64,000 nt of DNA from Saccharibacillus sp. O23. Lineage in GTDB: Bacteria; Bacillota; Bacilli; Paenibacillales; Paenibacillaceae. How positions within the stretch are numbered: the stretch's first letter is position 1; each line of letters opens with the position of its first letter. The translations under genes and the position numbers were made by a program. The notes below the pieces were generated by a model. That model saw nothing but the letters and a program-made list of their open reading frames with translations. It searched no databases and was not told where the DNA came from. This document shows positions 35,709-43,745 of the stretch, in pieces. The stretch lies in assembly GCF_002205895.1 (NCBI RefSeq), contig NZ_NJDE01000002.1, positions 310,001 through 374,000 on the forward strand. The letters are read 5' to 3'.

Positions 35709-35765
35709 AGTATAGCCTGCTCTCTGTTTATTGTAAACCATAAATAATTAAATTAGGTTAACAAT
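35709..35765 (-). promoter_or_regulatory. BirA biotin operator and promoter of bioY
   Basis: ATTGTAAACC (35730-35739), a 16-bp spacer and GGTTAACAAT (35756-35765) form the Firmicute BirA operator, with nine of ten arm bases complementary. On the minus strand the promoter TTTACA (35737-35732), 17 bp, TATACT (35714-35709) shares the operator's proximal arm, so biotinyl-AMP-BirA would block it. Confidence 0.92.
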
Positions 35766-35839
35766 AAAAGCGCATTAAGCGGCTTCTCTCCTGCTTATCG
35801 AAAGTCGAAAGGAAGCTCATGCTCCCCACGAAATAAATA

Positions 35840-35865
35840 AAGACCCTTCCATAGGCAAGGGTCTT
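35840..35865 (-). terminator. Terminator of the amino-acid ABC operon
   Basis: AAGACCCTT pairs perfectly with AAGGGTCTT around eight bases; on the minus strand it is followed by TATTTATTT. It lies 95 bp beyond the ATPase stop codon. The rest of 35866-35959 shows nothing else. Confidence 0.85.
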
Positions 35866-35959
35866 GTACAGAGTATTGTTTTACCGCTTAACGCGGATTT
35901 AGAGTACGTCGGCCAACGTTATTCCAAAAAGTTTCTCATAAACAGCTGCACTCAGACAA

Positions 35960-36697
35960 TCACCGGACTGTCGCGGTCTGCAGAAAGCTCCGGGTTTGCG
36001 GTTCGCGCGGGTTCGCGAAAAATTCCTGAGCCGGCGCTTTCTCGATAATCGTGCCGTCGTGCAGAAAGACTACCGTGTCGGCGACTTCCCGCGCGAAGTT
36101 CATTTCGTGGGTTACGACCACCATCGTCATGCCTTCTTCCGCCAGCTCCCGCATCGTTCGCAGCACTTCCTCGACCAGTTCGGGATCGAGCGCGGAAGTG
36201 GCTTCGTCGAAGAGCATGATGTCCGGCTTCATGGCCAGCGCGCGGGCGATCGCCACGCGCTGCTTCTGTCCGCCCGACAGCTTGCCCGGATAGACGTCGG
36301 CTTTTTCGTCAAGTCCGACTTTAAGCAGCAGCTCTTTGGCTTCGCGGATCGCCTGCTCTTTCGGTACTTTTTTGACCATGACCGGAGCTTCGATGACATT
36401 CTCCAGCACGGTCATATGCGGGAACAGATTGAAATGCTGGAACACCATGCCGACCTTCTCCCTGATCTTGTTGAGATCGTCGTTTTTCGGATCGACGGCT
36501 TTGCCTTCGATATAAATCTGTCCGCCGCTGCTTTCTTCCAGAAAATTCAGGCAGCGCAGCAGCGTGCTTTTACCGGAACCGCTGGCTCCGACCAGACAGA
36601 CGACTTCGCTTTCTTCGACGGACAGGTCGATGCCTTTGAGTACCTTCAGCTCGCCGAACGATTTGGTTAACCCTTCGAGACGAATCATTTCTTTCAT
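35960..36697 (-). CDS. Polar amino acid ABC transporter ATP-binding protein
   Basis: A 245-residue ATPase of the GlnQ class: Walker A GASGSGKSTLLRCLNFLE, FQHFNLFPHMTVLENV, signature KLSGGQKQRVAIARALAM, Walker B IMLFDEATSALDP and VVTHEMNFAREVAD. The LRCLNFLE and HFNLFPH stretches are typical of polar amino-acid importers. It is the third gene of an operon with binding protein and permease, 41 bp after the permease gene. Confidence 0.95.
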   Translation of the reverse strand: MKEMIRLEGLTKSFGELKVLKGIDLSVEESEVVCLVGASGSGKSTLLRCLNFLEESSGGQIYIEGKAVDPKNDDLNKIREKVGMVFQHFNLFPHMTVLENVIEAPVMVKKVPKEQAIREAKELLLKVGLDEKADVYPGKLSGGQKQRVAIARALAMKPDIMLFDEATSALDPELVEEVLRTMRELAEEGMTMVVVTHEMNFAREVADTVVFLHDGTIIEKAPAQEFFANPREPQTRSFLQTATVR

Positions 36698-36738
36698 CGT
36701 TATTCCCCGCTTTCATCCAGTCTGGAAATGAAGATCGA

Positions 36739-37404
36739 TCAACGCTCGCTGATCGCCATGCGGCGCTCTACCGCACGTACGGCAAGCGTCAGCAGGCCGA
36801 CCAGAATGAGGTAATAGATCGCGACGATCATCAGATACGTCATTTCGTCGAAATTGTTCGAGCCCAGCGTGGTCGCGACGTTGAACAGTTCGTTCATCGA
36901 GATGAAAGCGGCGAGCGAAGAGTCTTTCAGCCCGATGATGAACTGGTTGCCGAGCGGCGGCAGCGCCCTGCGAAAAGCCTGCGGCAAAATGATGCGGCGC
37001 ATGGCCAGCGAGCGCTTCATGCCGAGCGAAGTCGCGCCTTCCATCTGTCCTTTGTCGATCGATTGGATCGAGCCGCGGAAGATTTCCGCGATATAAGCGC
37101 CGTTGTGGAACGCCAGCGCCAACGAAGCCGCCCAGAAGTCCGGGATCAGGAAGAGCCCGCTGAGACCGAAGTACAGAATGAAGATCTGCACGATCAGCGG
37201 CGTTCCGCGGATCAGATAAATATAGGCGTCGGAGATCCACGCCAAGCCTTTGATTCTCGACAGCTTGAGCAGCGCGAAGAACAAGCCGATCACGATCCCG
37301 AGCAGGATCGAGACGACGGTCAACTCCAGCGTCAGCAGCATCGCGCGCGTCAATAAGCCGCTGCTGTCCGCAAACGTTCGGAAAAAGTCGGCAATTCCGT
37401 TCAT
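36739..37404 (-). CDS. Polar amino acid ABC transporter permease
   Basis: A 221-residue permease of the HisM/GlnP kind. The hallmark is YIYLIRGTPLIVQIFILYFGL (about residues 60-80) and the cytoplasmic coupling loop EGATSLGMKRSLAMRRIILPQAFRRALPP (the EAA motif). Five membrane helices are visible. It lies between the binding protein (31-bp gap) and the ATPase gene and forms the channel as a homodimer. Confidence 0.94.
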   Translation of the reverse strand: MNGIADFFRTFADSSGLLTRAMLLTLELTVVSILLGIVIGLFFALLKLSRIKGLAWISDAYIYLIRGTPLIVQIFILYFGLSGLFLIPDFWAASLALAFHNGAYIAEIFRGSIQSIDKGQMEGATSLGMKRSLAMRRIILPQAFRRALPPLGNQFIIGLKDSSLAAFISMNELFNVATTLGSNNFDEMTYLMIVAIYYLILVGLLTLAVRAVERRMAISER

Positions 37405-37435
37405 GCAGGCACGTCCCTTCTGTCAGATATGACGA

Positions 37436-38242
37436 TCACTTTGAAGCTGCGGCTTCCGGTTCGGTCGTGATGTCTTCCCCGAAATATTCTTCGCTGATTT
37501 TTTTCAACGTGCCGTCCGCCCGCAGTTTGTCGATCGCTTCATTGATTCGTTTCAACAGAACCGGATTGTCCGTCGGGACGACGACCGCCTGCTCGCTGCG
37601 TTCGATCAACTGCCGTTCTTCGACGGCGAAGCCTTCTTGGATCGTGGTGCGTCCGGTCACGAAATCGGTGATGACCGCGTCGTGGCGTCCGTCGGCCAGA
37701 GCTTGAAGCGCCGTTATGTCGCTGTCGTACGTCTTGACGTTGCCGGTATAGCGTTTGGCGATGTCGAGATAGCTCGTTCCTTTGGCGACGGCCACTTCCT
37801 TGCCCTTCAGATCGTCCGTGGTCTGAATCGGACTGTCGGGACGGGTGAAAATCTGAGGTCCCGAATAATAATACGGCGTGGAGAACAGAACATGCTTGGC
37901 CCGGAGATCGTTGATCGTCAAGCTGGCGACCGCCGCGTCGGCGCGTCCGTTCTTGACGCCTTCGACCAGACCGACCATCTTCATGCGCTTGGCTACCGGT
38001 TCGACTCCGAGTTCCTTCGCGATCGCGTTGCCGACCTCGATATCGAAGCCGGACATGGTGAGATCGTCGTTCAGGTAGCTGAACGGGCGAAATTCGCCGG
38101 AAGCGGTGAACACGAACTTGTCGTCGTTCAGCAGGCCCGTTCCGCCCCCGGACCGTTCGCTGCTGCCGCAGCCGGACAACGTCAGCGCCAGCAGCGCCGC
38201 CGCCAGAAGCAAAAGGCGTATTCTTCTTCCCTGAATGTGCAT
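37436..38242 (-). CDS. Polar amino acid ABC transporter substrate-binding lipoprotein
   Basis: A 268-residue lipoprotein: a signal peptide with an LSGC lipobox (Cys at about residue 25), then an SBP_bac_3 fold with FRPFSYLNDDLTMSGFDIEVG, RADAAVASLTINDLRAKHVLFS and the hinge ITDFVTGR. It captures an amino acid outside the membrane and delivers it to the permease encoded next. The exact ligand cannot be read from sequence. It heads the operon, behind a 190-bp leader with inverted repeats. Confidence 0.93.
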   Translation of the reverse strand: MHIQGRRIRLLLLAAALLALTLSGCGSSERSGGGTGLLNDDKFVFTASGEFRPFSYLNDDLTMSGFDIEVGNAIAKELGVEPVAKRMKMVGLVEGVKNGRADAAVASLTINDLRAKHVLFSTPYYYSGPQIFTRPDSPIQTTDDLKGKEVAVAKGTSYLDIAKRYTGNVKTYDSDITALQALADGRHDAVITDFVTGRTTIQEGFAVEERQLIERSEQAVVVPTDNPVLLKRINEAIDKLRADGTLKKISEEYFGEDITTEPEAAASK

Positions 38243-38435
38243 AGCCGCGTCTCCTTTCCTCGATGGGTCAAGTCTTACTTACCCAAACGCTCAAAAGGAA
38301 CTCACCCGGCTTGTCAGCATTGCGGACCCGATCCTGCAGGTTCAAGGCGTCGCGTAACCGGGTAATTCGGATAGAGAAGCAATCGAATTCTTATCGAATA
38401 AAAATACGATTACCGACACCGGGGAGGCGGGAACG
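38243..38435 (-). promoter_or_regulatory. Structured leader region before the amino-acid ABC operon
   Basis: On the minus strand this region can fold with a long-range stem (38356-38363 with 38304-38311, ACCCGGTT/AGCCGGGT including one G-U pair) enclosing about 44 bases with a CCTGCAGG palindrome. It does not match SAM, lysine, glycine or T-box consensus elements as I know them. It may be a cis-acting RNA, or chance structure in GC-rich DNA. The plus-strand half serves as upstream sequence of a small gene. Confidence 0.3.
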
Positions 38436-38678
38436 ATGGCGAACGAAGGCAGACCTCAGGACACGGAATTCATGACGAGAGAAGAACGCGAAGAAGTCGG
38501 ACGCCGTATCAATGAAGGATTCGCGAAGCATGAACGGACGGAGACCGCGGGAAGCGGCGAGATCGCGAGCGGCCCCATCGTCAAACGCTTGTCGGAAGAA
38601 GAGATTCGCCGCCGGGTGGGCGACGGGAATTTCGACGCCGCCAAAGACGACGGGCAGACTCCTTCGATCAATAGTTGA
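38436..38678 (+). CDS. Small hydrophilic hypothetical protein
   Basis: An 80-residue, highly charged protein (rich in Glu, Arg, Gly and Asp) without cysteine, signal peptide or membrane segment; likely disordered with a helical centre (MTREEREEVGRRINEGF). GGGGAGGCGGG precedes the ATG. I do not recognise the family. It is the only plus-strand gene here, between two minus-strand operons, and shares a terminator with moaA. Composition resembles small stress or spore-associated proteins, which is only a hint. Confidence 0.6.
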   Translation: MANEGRPQDTEFMTREEREEVGRRINEGFAKHERTETAGSGEIASGPIVKRLSEEEIRRRVGDGNFDAAKDDGQTPSINS

Positions 38679-38741
38679 CGAGATGAGGAAACAAAGATGC
38701 GCGAGGGCAGCGCATATCGATTTTTCCGACTGCTGCGTATC

Positions 38742-38785
38742 AAAAAAAAGCGGTTTTTCCGATAAGTCGGGAAAACCGCTTTTTT
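38742..38785. terminator. Bidirectional terminator between the small gene and moaA
   Basis: AAAAGCGGTTTTTCC pairs with GGGAAAACCGCTTTT around eight bases, with T runs on both strands. It closes the molybdenum cofactor operon on the minus strand. Confidence 0.9.
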
Positions 38786-38833
38786 GATGGAAGCCGGGAT
38801 TCGACGGCGCATGCTGACGATCTTCTTCTTTGT

Positions 38834-39856
38834 TCAACCGCCGATGTAAGACATATTGATCTTCTTGCGATTCTTCGCCGTCTGTTCCGTGCGTTCGTCC
38901 GAATAGCGATCGGCGCGACGTTCCCAGACGTCGACGATCGCGGAGCGGATCTCGTCGTCGCCCGCTCCGCCGCGCAGCAGTTCGCGCAGATCGAATCCGC
39001 TTGAAGCGAACAGGCAGGTATAGAAGATCCCGTTGGACGACAGGCGCGCCCTCGTGCAGGACGAGCAGAACGATTCGGAGACCGACGTGATAAACCCGAC
39101 TTCCGTATCCGTTCCGCGGTAGCGATAACGGGAAGCGACTTCGCCGAAATAGTCGGGTTCGACGGCTTCCAATTCGTGCGCGGTTCGAAGCTGCTCGTAA
39201 ATCTCTTTTTTGGTGACTACGCGTTTGAAGCTCCAGCCGTTATCGTTGCCCACGTCCATAAACTCGATAAAGCGCAGCGTGATGCCGCGTTCTTTGAAAT
39301 AAGCCGCCATCGGCAGGATTTGCCCGTCGTTGGCTCCTTTTTGCACGACCATATTGACCTTGACTTCGAAGCCGACTTCGCGCGCCAGATCGATCTGCCG
39401 CAGAATCTGCGCCGAATCGATGCCCCGTCCGTTCAAACGGCCGAACAATTCGGGATCGAGCGCGTCGAGACTGACGTTCAGCCGCCGCAGCCCCGCCTCG
39501 TATAAGGGCTGCGCGTTGGCGCCGAGCAGCAGGCCGTTGGTCGTCAACCCGACGTCTTCTACGCCTTCGACTTTCAGTACGCGCGAGACGAGATCCGGCA
39601 TGCCTCTGCGCAGAAGCGGTTCTCCTCCGGTCAGCCGAATCTTTTTGACGCCGATCGAAGCGAAAATGCCGGTCAGGCGTTCGATCTCTTCGAACGTCAG
39701 CAGCTCGTTTTTCGGCATGAAGGCATAGTCGTCGCCGAAGATCTCTTTAGGCATGCAGTAGGTGCAGCGGAAATTGCAGCGGTCGGTGACCGAGATGCGA
39801 AGATCGCGGATCGGCCGGCGAAGCCGGTCGGTCGGCGTCTGACGGCTGGTATTCAT
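38834..39856 (-). CDS. moaA: GTP 3',8-cyclase MoaA
   Basis: A 340-residue radical-SAM enzyme. The N-terminal cluster is CNFRCTYC in [14 protein letters not shown], the C-terminal cluster is formed by [14 protein letters not shown] and the downstream Cys in YTCLF, and the protein ends in the conserved GG. MoaA converts GTP to 3',8-cyclo-7,8-dihydro-GTP, the first step of molybdenum cofactor synthesis. It is the last gene of moeA-mobB-moaE-moaD-mobA-moaA and supplies the cofactor for NarG encoded downstream. Confidence 0.97.
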   Translation of the reverse strand: MNTSRQTPTDRLRRPIRDLRISVTDRCNFRCTYCMPKEIFGDDYAFMPKNELLTFEEIERLTGIFASIGVKKIRLTGGEPLLRRGMPDLVSRVLKVEGVEDVGLTTNGLLLGANAQPLYEAGLRRLNVSLDALDPELFGRLNGRGIDSAQILRQIDLAREVGFEVKVNMVVQKGANDGQILPMAAYFKERGITLRFIEFMDVGNDNGWSFKRVVTKKEIYEQLRTAHELEAVEPDYFGEVASRYRYRGTDTEVGFITSVSESFCSSCTRARLSSNGIFYTCLFASSGFDLRELLRGGAGDDEIRSAIVDVWERRADRYSDERTEQTAKNRKKINMSYIGG

Positions 39857-39886
39857 GGCTTCTCCTCCTCTCCTGCCGATTCCGCT

Positions 39887-40492
39887 TCAGTTCGCGTCCG
39901 GCGTATTGAAATTATCGAAAACGCGAAGGTCTTCGTCAATCCGCGAAGCATCCAGCCATACGGTGTTCAGCTTCGCCAGCAGTTTCATGACCGATAACCG
40001 ATCGGCCGAGATCTCTTGTTCCAGAACGTCGGCCAATCCCGCTCGCCATACGCTAAGCAGCGGAACAAAAGCGTCTCCGGCGCGTACGGCTGCGACATCG
40101 GCTTCCGGACGAGTTTGCGCCAGTTCGGCCAGTCGCCGGATCGTGCGCGGTCCGACGCGCGGCATATCGCACGGCAGCACGAGATAACGTTCGGCGGGAA
40201 TCCGGCGCATCACCGTGCAAATGCCGGCGAGCGGGCCTCGGCCCGAGACTTCGGGCAGATCGACCTGCACGTCGTACGCGCCGGGAAAACGTTCGGCCAA
40301 ACTTGCGGCGGACGAGACCGTCACGAGGCGGCAGGCGGCGCTCAGCGCTTCGTAAGCCCGCTCGTGAAACAGTCGTCCTTCGTACCTTGCGAAAGCTTTC
40401 GGCGATCCGTAACGCCTCGATAAGCCGCCCGCCAGCAGGATGCCGACCGTCCGCTCGGACACGTCTTCGGGCTGCGCGTCGGCCTTCGTCAT
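39887..40492 (-). CDS. mobA: Molybdenum cofactor guanylyltransferase MobA
   Basis: A 201-residue nucleotidyltransferase beginning with the GTP-binding loop GILLAGGLSRRYGSPKAF and containing VLPCDMPRVGP, the metal-binding Asp loop of MobA. It attaches GMP to molybdopterin to form the MGD found in NarG. ATG 40492 overlaps the moaD stop (ATGA). A longer in-frame reading upstream runs through moaD and moaE in the wrong frame and is not real. Confidence 0.94.
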   Translation of the reverse strand: MTKADAQPEDVSERTVGILLAGGLSRRYGSPKAFARYEGRLFHERAYEALSAACRLVTVSSAASLAERFPGAYDVQVDLPEVSGRGPLAGICTVMRRIPAERYLVLPCDMPRVGPRTIRRLAELAQTRPEADVAAVRAGDAFVPLLSVWRAGLADVLEQEISADRLSVMKLLAKLNTVWLDASRIDEDLRVFDNFNTPDAN

Positions 40493-40722
40493 CCTCCGCT
40501 TACCGGAGGAATCAGCGCCGCGGTGTCGCCTGCTTGCAGTACGTCGCTCTCCGGCGCGTATTCCTCGTTGATCGCGACTCGGACGGCTTCCAAGGACAGG
40601 TGCGGATAGCGTTCGCCGACCCAAGCGATCAGCTCGGCGACCGTTTTGCCGTCGAGGTCGGCTTCCTCTTGCGCCGTGCCCGTCGCTTCGCGCAGGCCGG
40701 CAAAATACAGCAGCGTAATCAT
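40489..40722 (-). CDS. moaD: Molybdopterin synthase sulfur carrier subunit MoaD
   Basis: A 77-residue beta-grasp protein ending in the thiocarboxylated GG (PPVSGG), with YFAGLREATGTAQEE and DTAALIPPVSGG as in MoaD. MoeB adenylates the C-terminal glycine, and MoaD then donates sulfur within molybdopterin synthase. GGAGAG precedes ATG 40722; the start and stop both overlap neighbours by four bases. Confidence 0.96.
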   Translation of the reverse strand: MITLLYFAGLREATGTAQEEADLDGKTVAELIAWVGERYPHLSLEAVRVAINEEYAPESDVLQAGDTAALIPPVSGG

Positions 40723-41165
40723 GGCTTCTCTCCTTGCGTGTCCGGTTTTTTGCGCTGATCGCCGATCCATTCCGTGCCGTCTTCCCAGATTTCTTTTTTC
40801 CACACGGGCACGCTCTCTTTGATTCGTTCGATCGCGTATTCGTTCGCTTCGTACGCGTCTTTGCGGTGCGGAGACGAGACCGCGATGACCACCGCGATCT
40901 CGCCGATCCGCAATTCTCCGATCCGATGCGCGATGGCCGTCCGCGTGCCCGGCCATTTCTGTTCGATCTCTTCGCCGATCCGCGCCAGCATCTTCTCGGC
41001 CATCGGCGCATAAGCTTCGTATGCCAGATATAACGTGCGAATGCCGCGCGTCCATTCGCGTACATGGCCGGTAAACAGCGTCACCGCTCCGGCTTCCGGA
41101 CGCAGGACATAATCCGCGTAGCGCTGCGGATCGATCGGTTCGGTTACGATTTCATAAGGTTTCAT
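40719..41165 (-). CDS. moaE: Molybdopterin synthase catalytic subunit MoaE
   Basis: A 148-residue protein with the MoaE core: GAVTLFTGHVREWTRG, AYEAYAPMAEKML, IAHRIGELRIGEIAVVIAVSSPHRKDAYEA and the conserved PVWKKEIWEDGTEWIGD containing the active-site lysines. MoaE with MoaD converts cyclic pyranopterin to molybdopterin. It overlaps mobB by 14 bases and moaD by four. Confidence 0.96.
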   Translation of the reverse strand: MKPYEIVTEPIDPQRYADYVLRPEAGAVTLFTGHVREWTRGIRTLYLAYEAYAPMAEKMLARIGEEIEQKWPGTRTAIAHRIGELRIGEIAVVIAVSSPHRKDAYEANEYAIERIKESVPVWKKEIWEDGTEWIGDQRKKPDTQGEKP

Positions 41166-41763
41166 CCGGTTCTCCTTTCAGCCAGCGGCCGAACCAATTT
41201 GCGATTCCGTCCGCGTCTTCTCTGTGCAGCAGGGTTAATGCGCCGAATCGGGAAACTTCCGCCCTTTGCGCTTGCAGATTTTTCAGTATCGATCTTAATT
41301 CTTCGTCTGGTACGATGATCAATCGAATGCCCGGCAGCCGAAGCAGTTCCGTCAGATCTTCTTCCGAGCGAAGCAGCACGATCTTGTCGTACGCCGCCTG
41401 CTTGAAGCCTTCGATCAACACGAGATCCGGCTCGGCGTAAGCTTCCGTCAATCGGATCAGCCGATCCAGTTCGCCTTCTTCGCGTCCGTCTTCTCGATCG
41501 ACGTCGCTTCTGCCGCTCGGTTCTCGGCCTTGCAGCAGCAGAACGCCTCCGCCGACAACCAGCGAGCTGGCGGCTCCGGCCGCGAAGAACCGCGAAGCGT
41601 CGGTACCGCCCGGCGGCGGTTCGGGCGCGCCGCCGTGCCCGTGATGCTTGATCGCCGACGCCCGAAGCCCGCGTTCGGCTGCCAGATGCAGCAGGCGTTC
41701 GGTCAGCGTCGTTTTGCCGCTGTTCTTGAATCCGACCACCTGAAGCCGCTTCACGCTTCCCAT
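41152..41763 (-). CDS. mobB: Molybdopterin-guanine dinucleotide biosynthesis protein MobB
   Basis: A 203-residue GTPase-like protein: P-loop GFKNSGKTTL, IKHHGHGGAPEPPPGGTDASRF (the MobB switch region) and LVLIEGFKQAAYDKIV. MobB binds MobA and assists nucleotide attachment to the cofactor. A short charged insert near residues 85-98 (SDVDREDGREEGE) is not typical. It overlaps both neighbours (moeA by 13 bases, moaE by 14), so the operon is tightly coupled. Confidence 0.95.
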   Translation of the reverse strand: MGSVKRLQVVGFKNSGKTTLTERLLHLAAERGLRASAIKHHGHGGAPEPPPGGTDASRFFAAGAASSLVVGGGVLLLQGREPSGRSDVDREDGREEGELDRLIRLTEAYAEPDLVLIEGFKQAAYDKIVLLRSEEDLTELLRLPGIRLIIVPDEELRSILKNLQAQRAEVSRFGALTLLHREDADGIANWFGRWLKGEPDETL

Positions 41764-43091
41764 ACGGCGATGCCTTCTTCCATGCCGGGCAGCAGCACGT
41801 CCACTTCGTCGCCCGCCGCGAACCCGCGCGTTCCGCCGGGCAGCATGATCAAAGCATTGCCGCGGCCGATCGACGAGACCGCGTTCGACTTGTTGAATCC
41901 GGCCGGACGAACGGTCCGGCCGTCATAGACGGCGCGGATAAAGCGCGCGAACGGATTGGCTTTGCCGAAGTCTTCGCCGAGAACGGCGCGGGTGCGCATC
42001 GGGTAGATCTTCTCCGCGCCCATCATCGCCAGCAGCGCGGGCCGCGCGAACAGTTCGAAGCCGGTGTAACAGGCGGAAGGATTGCCGGAAAGGCCGAACA
42101 GGCAGCGGCCGTCCAGCACGGCGACGGTCGTCACGCTGCCGGGCCGCATGGCGACCTTATTGAACAGCACCTCGGCCCCCAGCCGTTCGTAGACGGCCGG
42201 CAGCAGATCGAAATCGCCGACCGACACGCCGCCGGTCGTAATCAGGCAGTCCGTCTCGCCGAGCGCCAGCCGGACGGTGTCCAGCATGTCGTCGAGGCGA
42301 TCGGCCGCCGCCGCGTACATCCGGCAGGGTACGCCCATCCGCCGCAGTTGGGCGGCGATCATGGGCCCGTTGCTGTTGCGGATCTTGCCGGGTTCGAGCG
42401 CCGCGCCGGGTTCCAAAAGTTCGGTTCCGGTCGCCAGAATGCCGACGACTGGCAGCTTCGCGACTTCGACTTCCCGATCGCCGAACGTCGCCAGCAAAGC
42501 GATCGTTCCGGGGTGGATCAGGCTGCCCTCGGGCAGGATTTCTTCGCCTTCGCGCATGTCTTCGCCGCGAAACGAGACGTTTTCGCCGGGAGCGAACGGT
42601 TTGCGGATGGTAAACGCCGCCGAAGGCGAGAGCGGCTGCGATTCCGCCTGTTCGGCTCCGGCGGTTCGGCCCGTAAACGTCCGGTTGTCCGCCGCGCGCA
42701 AAGCAGCTTCCGGAATCGACGTTTCCTGCGTCTGCTCCAGCATGACGACGGCGTCCGCGCCTTCCGGCAGCTTCGCGCCGGTCATGATGCGGACCGCTTC
42801 GCCCGGTCCGAGCGTGCGGGCCGATACCGCGCCCGCGCCGATATGGTCGATCACGGCGAAAGCGACACGGTTCTCGCCCGAAGCCGCGGCGGAATCTTCG
42901 GCGCGGATCGCGAAGCCGTCGTAAGGCGAGCGGTCGAACGCCGGCACGTCGTGGGCCGCGATCAACGGCTTCGCCAGAATGCGGCCGTAAGCTTGTTCGA
43001 GCGGCACGGACTCGCTGCCGAGCCGCCGGACTTCCGCCTGCACGCGCGCGATCGCTTCGCTTACGGAAATCGGAGTTCTGATTTCGACCAT
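41751..43091 (-). CDS. moeA: Molybdopterin molybdenumtransferase MoeA
   Basis: A 446-residue protein with the MoeA plan: N-terminal VPAFDRSPYDGFAIRAED, GEAVRIMTGAKLPEGADAVVMLEQT, the MoCF-like domain with LITTGGVSVGDFDLLP, and GLSGNPSACYTGFELF. MoeA inserts molybdate into adenylated molybdopterin. An extended loop at about residues 140-165 departs from short forms. AAAGGAG precedes the ATG. It is the first gene of the operon, divergent from moaC. Confidence 0.96.
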   Translation of the reverse strand: MVEIRTPISVSEAIARVQAEVRRLGSESVPLEQAYGRILAKPLIAAHDVPAFDRSPYDGFAIRAEDSAAASGENRVAFAVIDHIGAGAVSARTLGPGEAVRIMTGAKLPEGADAVVMLEQTQETSIPEAALRAADNRTFTGRTAGAEQAESQPLSPSAAFTIRKPFAPGENVSFRGEDMREGEEILPEGSLIHPGTIALLATFGDREVEVAKLPVVGILATGTELLEPGAALEPGKIRNSNGPMIAAQLRRMGVPCRMYAAAADRLDDMLDTVRLALGETDCLITTGGVSVGDFDLLPAVYERLGAEVLFNKVAMRPGSVTTVAVLDGRCLFGLSGNPSACYTGFELFARPALLAMMGAEKIYPMRTRAVLGEDFGKANPFARFIRAVYDGRTVRPAGFNKSNAVSSIGRGNALIMLPGGTRGFAAGDEVDVLLPGMEEGIAVWEA

Positions 43092-43146
43092 TGAATTTCA
43101 CTCCTTTGCGCATGCTATACTGGGTTCATCTTGAACCGATGAAGGG
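43092..43146. promoter_or_regulatory. moeA/moaC divergent promoter region with a dyad
   Basis: A TATACT (43116-43121) lies before moaC with only weak -35 partners. Immediately after it, GGTTCA-TCT-TGAACC (43123-43137) is a perfect 6-3-6 dyad between the two divergent genes and could be the operator of a molybdenum- or oxygen-responsive regulator; none is identified. Confidence 0.45.
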
Positions 43147-43641
43147 ATGATGGTTTTGACCGAATTGACTCATTTTAACGAACAGGGCCGCGCGCGCATG
43201 GTCGACGTTTCGGAGAAAAACGAAACGGTGCGTACCGCCCGCGCTTCGACTTCCGTCCGCGTCAACGAGACGATCTATCGCCAGATCCGCGAAGGCGGCA
43301 ACCGCAAAGGCGACGTGCTCGCCGTCGCTCAGGTGGCCGGCATCATGGCCGCCAAGAACACGTCACAGATCATTCCGATGTGCCACCCGCTGATGCTCAG
43401 CGGCGTCGATATCGAATTCGAGTGGCAGGTCGACGAAGCGGCTTCTTCGTACGAGGTCTTCTTGTCCGCCACCGTGCGCACGAAAGGGCCGACCGGCGTC
43501 GAAATGGAAGCTTTGACGGCAGCCAGCGCCGCGGCGCTCACGATCTACGATATGTGCAAAGCGGCCGGTAAAGACATGGTGATCGGGCCGACGATGCTGA
43601 TGGAGAAGACGGGCGGGAAGTCGGGCGATTATTCGAGATAA
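43147..43641 (+). CDS. moaC: Cyclic pyranopterin monophosphate synthase MoaC
   Basis: About 164 residues: [47 protein letters not shown] and [12 protein letters not shown] are all conserved MoaC motifs, and the lysine of KDMVIGPT is catalytic. It converts the MoaA product to cyclic pyranopterin. GAAGGG lies directly before tandem ATGs at 43147 and 43150; a TTG at 43156 gives better spacing and the usual family N terminus, so the real start may be there. It is divergent from moeA and followed by its own terminator. Confidence 0.95.
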   Translation: MMVLTELTHFNEQGRARMVDVSEKNETVRTARASTSVRVNETIYRQIREGGNRKGDVLAVAQVAGIMAAKNTSQIIPMCHPLMLSGVDIEFEWQVDEAASSYEVFLSATVRTKGPTGVEMEALTAASAAALTIYDMCKAAGKDMVIGPTMLMEKTGGKSGDYSR

Positions 43642-43662
43642 GAGCGCTAAGCGCTCTTTTTT
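43640..43662 (+). terminator. Terminator of moaC
   Basis: AAGAGCGC pairs perfectly with GCGCTCTT around TAA and continues into six T; the hairpin overlaps the moaC stop codon. Confidence 0.92.
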
Positions 43663-43745
43663 GTGTGGTTAAGGAGATAGCGGCCGGTTATTTTCGGCCG
43701 CTGAATCCGAATCAGGATTCTTTCGCCGGTTGCTCACTACGCTCG

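Noticed and set aside
34294-35715. Long plus-strand open frame across bioY/ecfA1
   Set aside because: It is a shadow of the ECF genes, lies over the BirA operator and encodes Arg/Gln/His-rich sequence without a known fold.
38243-38435. SAM riboswitch or T-box before the amino-acid ABC operon
   Set aside because: The conserved core sequences of both elements are missing.
40492-41065. N-terminal extension of mobA through moaD and moaE
   Set aside because: The added 191 residues are Arg-rich nonsense in the wrong frame for moaD/moaE; MobA starts at 40492.
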